Shown: in pieces, positions 32,226-39,117 of the stretch | Position numbering within the stretch: position 1 is the first letter of the stretch | Layout: the number at the start of each line of letters is the position of its first letter | Source: Variovorax sp. KBW07 | GTDB lineage: Bacteria > Pseudomonadota > Gammaproteobacteria > Burkholderiales > Burkholderiaceae_C | Assembly (NCBI RefSeq): GCF_003852515.1 | Contig: NZ_QAJK01000014.1 | Coordinates: 1 to 39,117, forward strand | DNA length: 39,117 bases | Reading direction: 5' to 3' | The notes under the pieces: generated by a model | What the model was told of the DNA's origin: nothing | Seen by the model: the letters and a program-made list of their open reading frames with translations, nothing else | Databases searched by the model: none | Position numbers and translations under genes: made by a program

Positions 32226-32929
32226 TCCGCGTCAGCGACCTCACCGTCGCCTTCGGCGGCGTCAAGGCCATCGACGGGCTCAGCGCCACGCTCGACGCGC
32301 CCGTGTGCGGCCTCATCGGGCCGAACGGCGCGGGCAAGACCACGCTGGTCAACGTGCTCAGCGGCCTGGTGCTGCCCAGCGCCGGCAGCGTGGCGGTCGA
32401 TGGTGCCGACCTGCTGGACCTGAAGCCCATCGAGCGCGTGCGCTTCGGCCTGCGCCGCTCGTTCCAGACCGAGCAGGTGGTGGAAGACCTGAGCGTGTGG
32501 GACAACGTGCGCGCCCTGCTCGACCACGTGCCGCATGCGCGCGGCGAGGCCGTGGCGCAGGTGGCGCGCGCGCTGTCGCACACCGGCCTGCTCGACGTGG
32601 CCACCGAACTCGGCCACCGTTTGAACCTGTTCCAGCGCCGCATGCTCGAGATCGCGAAGTCGCTGGTCGGCGCGCCCCGGCTGCTGCTGCTCGACGAACC
32701 CGGCGCGGGCCTCACCGAGCAGGAGGCCGGCACGCTGCGCCGCGTCATCGGCTCGGTGCATGCCTTCTGCGGTGCCCAGGTCTTGCTGATCGACCACGAC
32801 GTCGACCTGATTGCCGCGACCTGCACGCAGACGCTGGTGCTCGACTTCGGCCGCCGCCTTGCGCTCGGCCCGACGCGCGCGGTGCTCGACGACCCGGCCG
32901 TGCGCAAGGCCTACCTGGGAGCGGAATGA
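32222..32929 (+). CDS. ABC transporter ATPase, LivG type, with degenerate signature motif
   Basis: This 235-residue nucleotide-binding subunit energises the importer. Walker A is GPNGAGKT at 33-40, Walker B LLLLDEP near 154-160 and the switch His192 in LLIDHDVDLI. In place of the family's signature (L-S/P-Y/G-G-Q) it reads LNLFQ at 134-138, so the signature Gly is Phe. That residue touches the ATP phosphate of the partner subunit, so one of the two ATP sites may be weak. The rest, including RRMLEIAKSL, matches LivG proteins. ATG at 32222 overlaps the LivM stop by four bases. Confidence 0.92.
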   Translation: MIRVSDLTVAFGGVKAIDGLSATLDAPVCGLIGPNGAGKTTLVNVLSGLVLPSAGSVAVDGADLLDLKPIERVRFGLRRSFQTEQVVEDLSVWDNVRALLDHVPHARGEAVAQVARALSHTGLLDVATELGHRLNLFQRRMLEIAKSLVGAPRLLLLDEPGAGLTEQEAGTLRRVIGSVHAFCGAQVLLIDHDVDLIAATCTQTLVLDFGRRLALGPTRAVLDDPAVRKAYLGAE

Positions 32930-32945
32930 ACGGAGCCATCGCATC

Positions 32946-33653
32946 ATGCTGAGCGTGAACGACCTGCGCCTGCAGCGCGGCGGCAAGGCCGTGCTGCACG
33001 GCATCGACCTGCAAGTGCCGCCTGGCGAAGTGACCGCGCTGCTCGGCGCCAACGGTGCCGGCAAGTCGAGCACCGTGATGGCCATCGGCGGCGCGCTGCC
33101 GCTGGCGGGCGGGCGCATCGAAGTCGAAGGCCACGCGCTGCATGGTCAGCGGCCCGAGCGCGTGCGTGCGCTGGGCGTGGCGGTGGTGCCCGAAGGGCAT
33201 CGCGTGCTCGGCGACCTGTCGGTGCTCGACAACCTGCGCGCCGCCGCCACGGCGCTTCCCGCGTCGCGCGTGGCCGATGCGGTGGCGCAGGTGCTGGCGG
33301 TGTTTCCCGAGTTGCGCGTGAAGCTCGCGCTGCCCGCGCGTTCGCTGTCGGGCGGGCAGAAGCAGATGGTCTGCATCGCGCAGGCGTTGATCGGCAAGCC
33401 GCGCTACCTGGCCATCGACGAGCTTTCGCTGGGGCTTGCGCCCACAGTCGTCAAACGGCTGGTGGAGGTGGTGCAGCAGGTCGCGCGCGAGGGCGTGGGC
33501 GTGTTGCTGATCGAGCAGTTCACCACGGTGGCGCTGGCCGTGTCGAGCCGCGCCTATGTGCTGGAGCGCGGGCGCATGGCCTTCGCGGGCTCATCGGAAG
33601 AACTGCGCAGCCGGCCGGAGATATTGCACAGCAGCTATCTCGCGGCGGCCTGA
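32946..33653 (+). CDS. ABC transporter ATPase, LivF type
   Basis: This 235-residue second nucleotide-binding subunit has Walker A GANGAGKS at 34-41, a normal signature LSGGQKQ at 134-140 and the Walker B end AIDELSLGLAP near 156. The Q-loop region VAVVPEGHRVLGDLSVLDNL is the LivF-type one. It starts 16 bases after the LivG-type gene and is the last gene of the cluster. Its intact signature contrasts with its partner, so hydrolysis would occur mainly at the site made with this subunit's signature. Confidence 0.95.
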   Translation: MLSVNDLRLQRGGKAVLHGIDLQVPPGEVTALLGANGAGKSSTVMAIGGALPLAGGRIEVEGHALHGQRPERVRALGVAVVPEGHRVLGDLSVLDNLRAAATALPASRVADAVAQVLAVFPELRVKLALPARSLSGGQKQMVCIAQALIGKPRYLAIDELSLGLAPTVVKRLVEVVQQVAREGVGVLLIEQFTTVALAVSSRAYVLERGRMAFAGSSEELRSRPEILHSSYLAAA

Positions 33654-33689
33654 TGTCATTTGATTTGAAGTGCGGCGATTGCGGTGGCG

Positions 33690-34601
33690 TCATGCCGCGC
33701 CGTCGAGCGAGGCCGAGAAAAGAATGCAGGCATCGCCCGCGATGGACACGGCCACCGGCTCGCCGTTCGCGATCATGACTTCGACATGCACGATGCCGTC
33801 GCGCCGCAACGCGCGACCCTGGCGGCCCTGGAAGCGCAGCGCCCGCCCGTCGTGGGCCATGAGCTTGTGGCGCACCAGGTACGCGCCGAGCGGCCCGTTG
33901 GCGTTGCCGGTCACGGGGTCTTCCATGATGCCGATGGCTGGCGCGAACATGCGCCCGTCGGTCACCGCCTCTTCGCCGGCCGGCTGCTGGAACACGAAGT
34001 AGCCGTTGCAGCCGATCTCCCGGCTCAGCAGCGAGAGCGCGCGCATGTCGGGCCGCAGCGCATCGAGATCGACCCGCGGCGTCAGCGGCACCATGACCTT
34101 GCTGTGCCCGGTCGAGACGACCTGCACCGGAAGTGAGGCAGGCACATCGCCGGGCGCGAGCCCGAGCGCGGCCACGATGCGTTCGCGCAGCGCGCCTTCA
34201 AGCGGCGCTTCGAACACCGGCGCTCCCTGGTGCATGACGATCCGGTGCCCGCCCGTGGCGTTTCGCGAGATGCCCACGGTCTGGATGCCGGCCCCTGTCT
34301 TCTGCCGCAGCGTCGCCTCGCCGAGCTGCAAGGCCGTGGCCCGCGCGAAGTGCGCGGCAATGGTGGCGTGGCCGCACAGCGGGACCTCGGTGGTCGGCGT
34401 GAAGTAGCGGATGCGCAGGTCGTGGTCGTCCGCGTCGGCGCGCCACACGAAGGCGGTTTCGGAATGCTTGAGCTCGCGCGCCAGGTCCTGCATGGCTTCG
34501 TCGGACATGCCATCCGCGTTCAGCACGACGCCCGCGGGGTTGCCGCGAAACGGCGTGCGGGTGAATGCATCGACATGGAAAAGGGTTCGTTGCTTTGTCA
34601 T
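33690..34601 (-). CDS. PhzF family isomerase/epimerase-like protein
   Basis: This 303-residue protein has the two-domain diaminopimelate-epimerase-like fold of the PhzF family. Key segments are DAFTRTPFRGNPAGVVL at the start, HSETAFV with the catalytic-type Glu, PLCGHATIAAHF in the first domain, and EDPVTGNANGPLGAYL in the second. PhzF itself isomerises a phenazine precursor, but most family members have no known substrate, and no phenazine genes are near. It converges with the livF-type gene and diverges from the LysR gene across a 73-base gap, so that regulator may control it. The start at 34601 gives the normal N-terminus. Confidence 0.92.
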   Translation of the reverse strand: MTKQRTLFHVDAFTRTPFRGNPAGVVLNADGMSDEAMQDLARELKHSETAFVWRADADDHDLRIRYFTPTTEVPLCGHATIAAHFARATALQLGEATLRQKTGAGIQTVGISRNATGGHRIVMHQGAPVFEAPLEGALRERIVAALGLAPGDVPASLPVQVVSTGHSKVMVPLTPRVDLDALRPDMRALSLLSREIGCNGYFVFQQPAGEEAVTDGRMFAPAIGIMEDPVTGNANGPLGAYLVRHKLMAHDGRALRFQGRQGRALRRDGIVHVEVMIANGEPVAVSIAGDACILFSASLDGAA

Positions 34602-34674
34602 GGCTTCGAGCTTGGCAGGCGCGTTGCGTGGCGGAATGGAATGAAAGAAATACACTCGTTCCCTGGAGGAATGA

Positions 34675-35589
34675 ATGGCCGCAACATCCGATCTGCCGCT
34701 GGAGCTGATACACGCCTTCGTGCGGGTGGCCGCGCACCAGAGCTTTGCGCGCGCCGCGCACGATCTGCGTATCACGCCTTCCGCCGTCAGCCGGCAGATC
34801 AAGCTGCTCGAGCAAACCCTCGGGGTGCAGCTGTTCTTTCGCACGACCCGCACGATGTCGCTCACCGATGCGGGCATGACCTACCTTGCCGCGGCGCGCG
34901 AAGCATTCGACAAGCTTGAAGTCGCGGGCCAGGCCCTGGGCCGCATGCGCGACGAGGTGCGGGGCGAGTTGCGGATCAGCGCGCCCGTGGCATTCGGACG
35001 CCGCTGCATCGTGCCGGCGCTGCCGGCGTTCATGGACCGGCACCCGAAGCTGTCGCTCGACCTGGTGATGACGGACAGCTTCGTGGACCTGGCGGGCGAG
35101 GGCGTCGATGTGGCGGTTCGCATCGGGCGGCTCGAAGACTCGGCGCTGCGGGCGCGCAAGCTCGCGGCGAACCGCAGGGTGCTGGTGGCCAGCCCGGCGT
35201 ACATCAGGCGCCGTGGTTCGCCCAAGACGATCGAAGACCTGAAGCAGCACAGCTGCATCGTTCTCACGGTCAACCGCGATGGCGAGCAATGGCGCTTTTC
35301 CGACGCACAGGGCACCGAGTTTTCCGTCAAGCCGAAGGGCGTGCTGCGGGCCAACAACGGTGACGCGGTGCTCGAGTTCGCCAAGGCGGGGCGCGGCATC
35401 GCGTTCCTGTCGGAGGTGCTGGTGCGCGATGCGCTGCAGGAAAAAACGCTGGTGCGCGTGCTGCCGAAGCACGGTGGCGCGGACGCCAGCGTGCACGCCG
35501 TCTTTCTGGTCGACCCGTTGCTGAATCCGAAGGTGCGCGTGCTGGTCGACTTCCTGGTCGACCTGCTCAAGCCGCCGTCCGCGGCCTAG
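34675..35589 (+). CDS. LysR family transcriptional regulator
   Basis: This 304-residue regulator has an N-terminal winged helix (about 10-68: FARAAHDLRITPSAVSRQIK, then LEQTLGVQLFFRTTR) and a periplasmic-binding-like effector domain with GELRISAPVAFGR and GVDVAVRIGRLEDS. It resembles the large group with GcvA/AaeR-like domains. GGAGGA lies just upstream of the ATG at 34675; another ATG at 34671 is out of frame. It diverges from the PhzF gene; GGAATGA and TCGTTCC in the gap form an imperfect dyad that may be its binding site. Its stop overlaps the AraC gene stop on the other strand. Confidence 0.93.
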   Translation: MAATSDLPLELIHAFVRVAAHQSFARAAHDLRITPSAVSRQIKLLEQTLGVQLFFRTTRTMSLTDAGMTYLAAAREAFDKLEVAGQALGRMRDEVRGELRISAPVAFGRRCIVPALPAFMDRHPKLSLDLVMTDSFVDLAGEGVDVAVRIGRLEDSALRARKLAANRRVLVASPAYIRRRGSPKTIEDLKQHSCIVLTVNRDGEQWRFSDAQGTEFSVKPKGVLRANNGDAVLEFAKAGRGIAFLSEVLVRDALQEKTLVRVLPKHGGADASVHAVFLVDPLLNPKVRVLVDFLVDLLKPPSAA

Positions 35590-36566
35590 TGCGTGAGCGC
35601 GGGCGACGCGGCCCGCTCGGCCTCGCGCCGCTGGAACTCGCGCGGCGACACGCCGTACTGCGCCTTGAACACGCGGCAGAAATGCGCGCTGCTGTTGAAG
35701 CCCCAGGCGAAGGCGATTTCGGAGACGGACGTGCGGCGGCCCGCCGCGTTGCGCAGCGCCTCGCTGCAGCGCTCCAGCCGCATCTGCCAGATGAAGCGGT
35801 CGAGCGTCTGGTCTTCGTCTTCGAACACGCGGTGCAGGTAGCGCTTGGAGCAGCGCAACTGCTGCGCGATGAGGTCGAGCGACAAGGCAGGGTCGGCCAG
35901 GTGCGCGTGCACGAACTGCTTCACGCGGGCCTTCAGCACGCCGGGCACCGGGTGCGCGCCGAACTGTTCGTCGGAATGCGTGGCAAGGGTGGACGCCAGC
36001 AGGCCCAGCACGGTGTCGCTGACGGAGCGGCCGACCGCGTTGGGCAGCGAAGGCAACTGGTCGGCCAGCGAGGTCAGGAACGAGCCGAGCACCGCGTAGA
36101 GCCCCTGCATGGCGGGCGTGTGGGCCTCGCAGGTGTGCAGGTCGGGAATCTTCATGCCCTTGAACTGCTGGCGCGGAATGGTGATGGCGAGCAGGCGCGA
36201 ACGCTCGGGGTTGGTAATGGCGTAGGGCACGCGCGGGTCGTACAGGCTCCAGTCGCCGGGGTGCAGGTGAAACTCGCGGTCGCGCTGCGAGATGTGGCCG
36301 TGGCCTTCGAGCTGCAGCACCAGCTTGTAGTGTTCGTCGAGCACGATCTCGTGGCGCGTGTCGGGCCGCGCCACGCGGTGCGAGGGCGCCTCGATCATGA
36401 ACATGCCCAGTGGCCCGAGCGCGTAGGCGTCCATGCGCGCGTCGAAGGTGCCGGTGTCCAGGCATTGCACGCGCAGCGCGCCGAAGTACGACTCGTTGAT
36501 GCGGCCCCAGCAGGCCTGCCGGTCGGCGGGGTGTTCGAGCAGCGTGCTGAAGTGGTTTGCGTTCAT
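35586..36566 (-). CDS. AraC family transcriptional regulator
   Basis: This 326-residue regulator has an N-terminal ligand-sensing domain of the AraC-binding-like (FeaR/NphR-like) type, with HLHPGDWSLYDPRVPYA, and a C-terminal double helix-turn-helix (about 225-310), SLDLIAQQLRCSKRYLHRVF and SEIAFAWGFNSSAHFCRVFK. FeaR-like regulators answer aromatic or aldehyde substrates. It lies 166 bases behind the transporter gene on the same strand, so the transporter may be a target, but the plus-strand alcohol cluster is also possible. Its TAG and that of LysR share the CTAG at 35586-35589. Confidence 0.92.
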   Translation of the reverse strand: MNANHFSTLLEHPADRQACWGRINESYFGALRVQCLDTGTFDARMDAYALGPLGMFMIEAPSHRVARPDTRHEIVLDEHYKLVLQLEGHGHISQRDREFHLHPGDWSLYDPRVPYAITNPERSRLLAITIPRQQFKGMKIPDLHTCEAHTPAMQGLYAVLGSFLTSLADQLPSLPNAVGRSVSDTVLGLLASTLATHSDEQFGAHPVPGVLKARVKQFVHAHLADPALSLDLIAQQLRCSKRYLHRVFEDEDQTLDRFIWQMRLERCSEALRNAAGRRTSVSEIAFAWGFNSSAHFCRVFKAQYGVSPREFQRREAERAASPALTH

Positions 36567-36679
36567 GCCATGGGGTCTCTGTGGGGGCGCCGGAGGCGCT
36601 TCCGCAGGATAGGCATGCAGGGCGGCGCCATCATCGGTGTTTCCACCCGGGCCGGGGAGGCCGGTGCGCCCCTGGTAAA

Positions 36680-36701
36680 CGCACAGTGCGCGCTGGGTCA
36701 A
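36680..36701 (-). promoter_or_regulatory. Dyad and -35-like element upstream of the AraC gene
   Basis: CGCACAGTGCG at 36680-36690 is an 11-bp palindrome around a central A, and the minus strand reads TTGACC at 36701-36696. No convincing -10 hexamer follows at normal spacing, so the promoter is doubtful. The dyad could be an operator for the AraC gene or part of the transporter's 3' region. Confidence 0.3.
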
Positions 36702-36732
36702 GAAGCTGCGCGGCGGCGCGGCGTCGGCCTGT

Positions 36733-38079
36733 TCAGACCGCCGGCACGCGCCCCGCATCGGCCGGGTTCACGTTGCGCCGGTACAGCACCAGCGTCGCGA
36801 TCAGCCCGCACACGGCGGCGGCTGTCATCCACAGGCCCGGCGCGCCCTTGTCGCCCGTCATTTCGATCAGGCCGGTGGCAATGGCCGGCGTGAAGCCGCC
36901 GAACAGTGCCGTCGCCAGGCTGTAGGCCAGCGAGAAGCCCGCCGTGCGCACGTTGACCGGCATCACTTCGGTGAGCGCGACGACCATCGCGCCGTTGTAG
37001 CTTGCATAGAGGAACGACAGCCACAGCTCGACTTCGAGCATGCGCACGAAGCTCGGCGCACCGACCAGCCACTTGAGCGACGGGTACGCGGTAAGGATGG
37101 TCAGCACGGTGAACACGATCAGCAGCGGCTTGCGCCCCACGCGGTCCGACAGCGAGCCCATGATCGGCAGCCAGATGAAGTTCGATATGGCCACGCACAG
37201 CGTGACGATCAGCGCGTCGGTGGTGCTCAGGTGCAGCACGGCCTTGCCGAAGGTGGGCGTGTACACGGTGATCAGGTAGAACGACACGGTGGTCATCGAC
37301 ACCAGCATCATCCCGGCGATCACGAGGCCCCAGTTGGCGACCATCGAGCGGAAGATTTCGCGCGCATCGGGGCGGTGCTTGCGCGCCATGAACTCTTCGG
37401 TCTCCTGCAGCGAGCGACGGATGATGAACAGCACCGGCACGATCAGGCAGCCCACGAAGAAGGGCACGCGCCAGTAGAAGTCGCCGATTTCCTGCGGGGT
37501 GAAGGTCACGTTGAGCCAGTAGCCCAGAGCCGCCGCCACGACGATGGCCACCTGCTGGCTGGCCGATTGCCAGCTCACGTAGAAGCCCTTGCGGCCCGGC
37601 GTGGCCATTTCAGACAGGTACACCGACACGCCGCCCAGTTCCACGCCGGCCGAGAAGCCCTGCAGCAGCCGGCCGATGAGCACCAGCAGCGGCGCGATGA
37701 CACCGATGGTGGCGTAGGCCGGCACGCAGGCGATGAGCAGCGTGCCCACGGCCATCAGCGCGAGCGTGACGATCAGGCCCTTGCGGCGGCCCACGCGGTC
37801 GACATACGCGCCGAGAAAGATCGCGCCCAGCGGCCGCATGAGGAAGCCCGCGCCGAAGGTCATGAAGGTCAGCATCAGCGATGCGAACTCGTTGTCCGAC
37901 GGAAAGAACGCCTTCGAGATCTGCGTGGCGTAGAAGCCGAACAGGAAGAAGTCGAACATCTCCATGAAGTTGCCGCCGGTCACGCGCAGGACGGTGGCGA
38001 ACTTCGAGGAAGAGGCTGTTGAAGCGGAAGAAGCGCGGGCGGCGGTGCCCGGCTGCGCGTTGGAAGGCGCGGAATTCAT
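36733..38079 (-). CDS. MFS transporter of the metabolite:H+ symporter (MHS) family, citrate-type
   Basis: This 448-residue inner-membrane protein has about 12 membrane helices. The N-terminal [18 protein letters not shown] and the loop DRVGRRKGL, with a second copy DRVGRKPLL in the other half, are MHS/CitA-type signatures; [20 protein letters not shown] is the helix 5 motif. Likely substrates are tricarboxylates or other organic acids carried with protons. A polar Ser/Ala-rich leader precedes helix 1. GGGGACAACGAG precedes the ATG at 38079. Tandem dyads lie 40-80 bases upstream. Confidence 0.92.
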   Translation of the reverse strand: MNSAPSNAQPGTAARASSASTASSSKFATVLRVTGGNFMEMFDFFLFGFYATQISKAFFPSDNEFASLMLTFMTFGAGFLMRPLGAIFLGAYVDRVGRRKGLIVTLALMAVGTLLIACVPAYATIGVIAPLLVLIGRLLQGFSAGVELGGVSVYLSEMATPGRKGFYVSWQSASQQVAIVVAAALGYWLNVTFTPQEIGDFYWRVPFFVGCLIVPVLFIIRRSLQETEEFMARKHRPDAREIFRSMVANWGLVIAGMMLVSMTTVSFYLITVYTPTFGKAVLHLSTTDALIVTLCVAISNFIWLPIMGSLSDRVGRKPLLIVFTVLTILTAYPSLKWLVGAPSFVRMLEVELWLSFLYASYNGAMVVALTEVMPVNVRTAGFSLAYSLATALFGGFTPAIATGLIEMTGDKGAPGLWMTAAAVCGLIATLVLYRRNVNPADAGRVPAV

Positions 38080-38117
38080 CTCGTTGTCCCCTGTGGCATG
38101 TGTGTGTGCCAAGGGTA

Positions 38118-38160
38118 GGTCGGGCTTCCCGACCGCTGCCTGACTGCGGGAGTCAGGTAG
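38118..38160. promoter_or_regulatory. Two tandem dyads between the thioredoxin-fold gene and the MHS transporter
   Basis: GGTCGGG (38118-38124) and CCCGACC (38128-38134) pair perfectly around CTT, and CTGCCTGACT (38136-38145) pairs with AGTCAGGTAG (38151-38160) with one mismatch. Neither has a T-tract. They lie upstream of the transporter and may be operators, or a terminator region for the thioredoxin-fold gene that ends at 38208. Confidence 0.45.
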
Positions 38161-38207
38161 CTGTCACGCGCAGGCCGCTGCAGGTGCTTGCGCGTGCGCG
38201 CTCGCCG

Positions 38208-38900
38208 TCAGGTCTTGTACTTGATCGAGCAGCCGTAGGGCCGCGTGCTGGCGGCCGATATGGGCTTGCCGCCGAAGGCTTCGCCCAGTGCCTGGTTGAC
38301 GTAGTTGGTCGCGGTCTTGATGTCGTCGGCCCGCGCCGACGCGATGCTGTCGATGCCGCCCGCATACACCAGCGTGCCCTTGGGATCGATGATGAAGATG
38401 TGCGGCGTGGTGCGCGCGCCGTAGACCTGGCCGATGAGGCCGTCTTCGTCCATGAGCACGGCGGTGGGCGCGGCTTTCTGCGATTTCATCCACGCGTCGA
38501 GCGCGGCGGGCTGCAGGTAGTCGCTGGCGGCGCGCTCGGTGGAGTTGATGGCAAGCCAGACGACGCCCTTGTCGGTGGCGGCTTTCTGGGTGGCGGGCAT
38601 GTTGCCGCTGCCGTAGTGCTTGCGCACGAAGGGGCAGCCAGGGTTGGTCCATTCGAGGACGACGAACTTGCCGGCAAAGTCGGAGAGCTTGTGCTTGGCG
38701 CCGGCGGTGTCGACGGCAACGAAGTCGGGCGCCTGCTGGCCGATGGCGGGCGCGGCAAAAGCGGGTGTGCCCATGAGGAAGGTGGCGCCGAGGGCCACGG
38801 CGGCGGCTACGACGGCACGGCGGGAAGCGCGGCTGAGGGCGGCGCGGGCATGGCGCGCGGCGCGCAGGGATCGCGAGTCGGTGGATGGCGAGAGAGACAT
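38208..38900 (-). CDS. Exported thioredoxin-fold (redoxin-like) protein
   Basis: This 230-residue protein has a long basic N-terminus followed by a signal segment (VVAAAVALGATFLMG, ending AFAAP), so it acts in the periplasm. The redoxin fold begins at IGQQAPDFVAVDT. The active-site region reads TNPGCPFVRKHY with a single Cys (89) where TlpA proteins have CxxC; the only other Cys is near the C-terminus (YGCSIK). TTPHIFIIDPKG supplies the cis-proline loop. It is likely a peroxiredoxin-like protein or a redox chaperone, not a disulphide reductase. The ATG at 38900 is preferred to a TTG at 38939. Confidence 0.88.
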   Translation of the reverse strand: MSLSPSTDSRSLRAARHARAALSRASRRAVVAAAVALGATFLMGTPAFAAPAIGQQAPDFVAVDTAGAKHKLSDFAGKFVVLEWTNPGCPFVRKHYGSGNMPATQKAATDKGVVWLAINSTERAASDYLQPAALDAWMKSQKAAPTAVLMDEDGLIGQVYGARTTPHIFIIDPKGTLVYAGGIDSIASARADDIKTATNYVNQALGEAFGGKPISAASTRPYGCSIKYKT

Positions 38901-39117
38901 GGCCAGCTTGAACTCCAAAAACAAAATTCCAAACAACAACTGGAGCTTAGAACGGTTTCTTCAAGTGCGTGTGACAAGCCATGTCACACCTCGGGGCCGC
39001 GGGTTGAGTGTCGCGGTCGTTTGTGGCGCTGTTCTTTGGGCTGTTGTTCTTGGCGCTGTTCGGGCGTGGGAGCGGGTGCGGGGTCTCGGGTTCGAATGCG
39101 GGTGCATTCGGGGCGCG

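Noticed and set aside
39087-39111. tRNA-like GGTTCGAAT string with a CGAATGC/GCATTCG hairpin at the right edge
   Set aside because: No acceptor stem, D-arm or anticodon arm can be placed around it; it is a simple 7-bp hairpin.
39008-39117. GTG-started frame with a hydrophobic N-terminus (SRSFVALFFGLLFLALFG) running off the right edge
   Set aside because: It could be the start of a small membrane protein, but there is no ribosome-binding site and the product turns into Gly/Ser repeats; too little is visible to call it.
1-39117. CRISPR arrays, insertion sequences with transposase, phage genes, rRNA or tRNA genes
   Set aside because: I saw no regularly spaced repeats, transposase or integrase motifs, or RNA gene signatures anywhere in the window.

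Overview
The window looks like a piece of chromosome from a GC-rich betaproteobacterium of the Comamonadaceae, most likely Variovorax or a close relative. I infer this from protein resemblance, the dense gene packing with ATGA stop/start overlaps, and the mix of catabolic operons, LivJHMGF-type transporters and regulators. No species-level marker such as rRNA is present. I find 38 protein genes, counting one cut off by the left edge. I see no rRNA, tRNA, CRISPR array or insertion-sequence gene.

Positions 1-5616 (plus strand) hold the end of a glutathione-dependent formaldehyde dehydrogenase, S-formylglutathione hydrolase and a glutathione transferase. Next come a Rieske ring-hydroxylating oxygenase alpha subunit with a strong palindromic operator in its promoter, a TetR regulator, a membrane-anchored serine hydrolase and a second TetR regulator. 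Positions 5657-11375 (minus strand) form a tight five-gene run, read as porin, cytochrome c lipoprotein, Tat-exported sugar-lactone-oxidase-like flavoprotein, exported PLP (DSD1-family) protein, and coniferyl-aldehyde-type dehydrogenase. This is the best candidate for an undescribed envelope oxidation system. Positions 11583-16294 (minus) form a second run: Rep helicase, small lipoprotein, outer-membrane phospholipase A and NAD synthetase, ended by a clear hairpin terminator.

Positions 16439-19671 carry an AEC transporter, a periplasmic ClpP-fold-like protein, a small membrane protein and an exported protein of unknown function. priA and hemE follow on the minus strand. Between them lies a 386-base gap that is far richer in A+T than its surroundings, with two perfect DnaA-box matches and a 13-bp inverted repeat.

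Positions 23564-33653 (plus) form a long catabolic and transport cluster: GMC alcohol oxidoreductase, SDR dehydrogenase, MoaF-like protein, SnoaL-like protein, aldehyde dehydrogenase and a complete five-gene branched-chain-amino-acid-type ABC importer. The likely job is uptake of an organic substrate and stepwise alcohol to aldehyde to acid oxidation; the substrate cannot be read from the sequence. One ATPase of the importer has a degenerate signature motif. The rest is a PhzF-family protein divergent from a LysR regulator, an AraC-type regulator next to an MHS-family organic-acid transporter, and an exported thioredoxin-fold protein.
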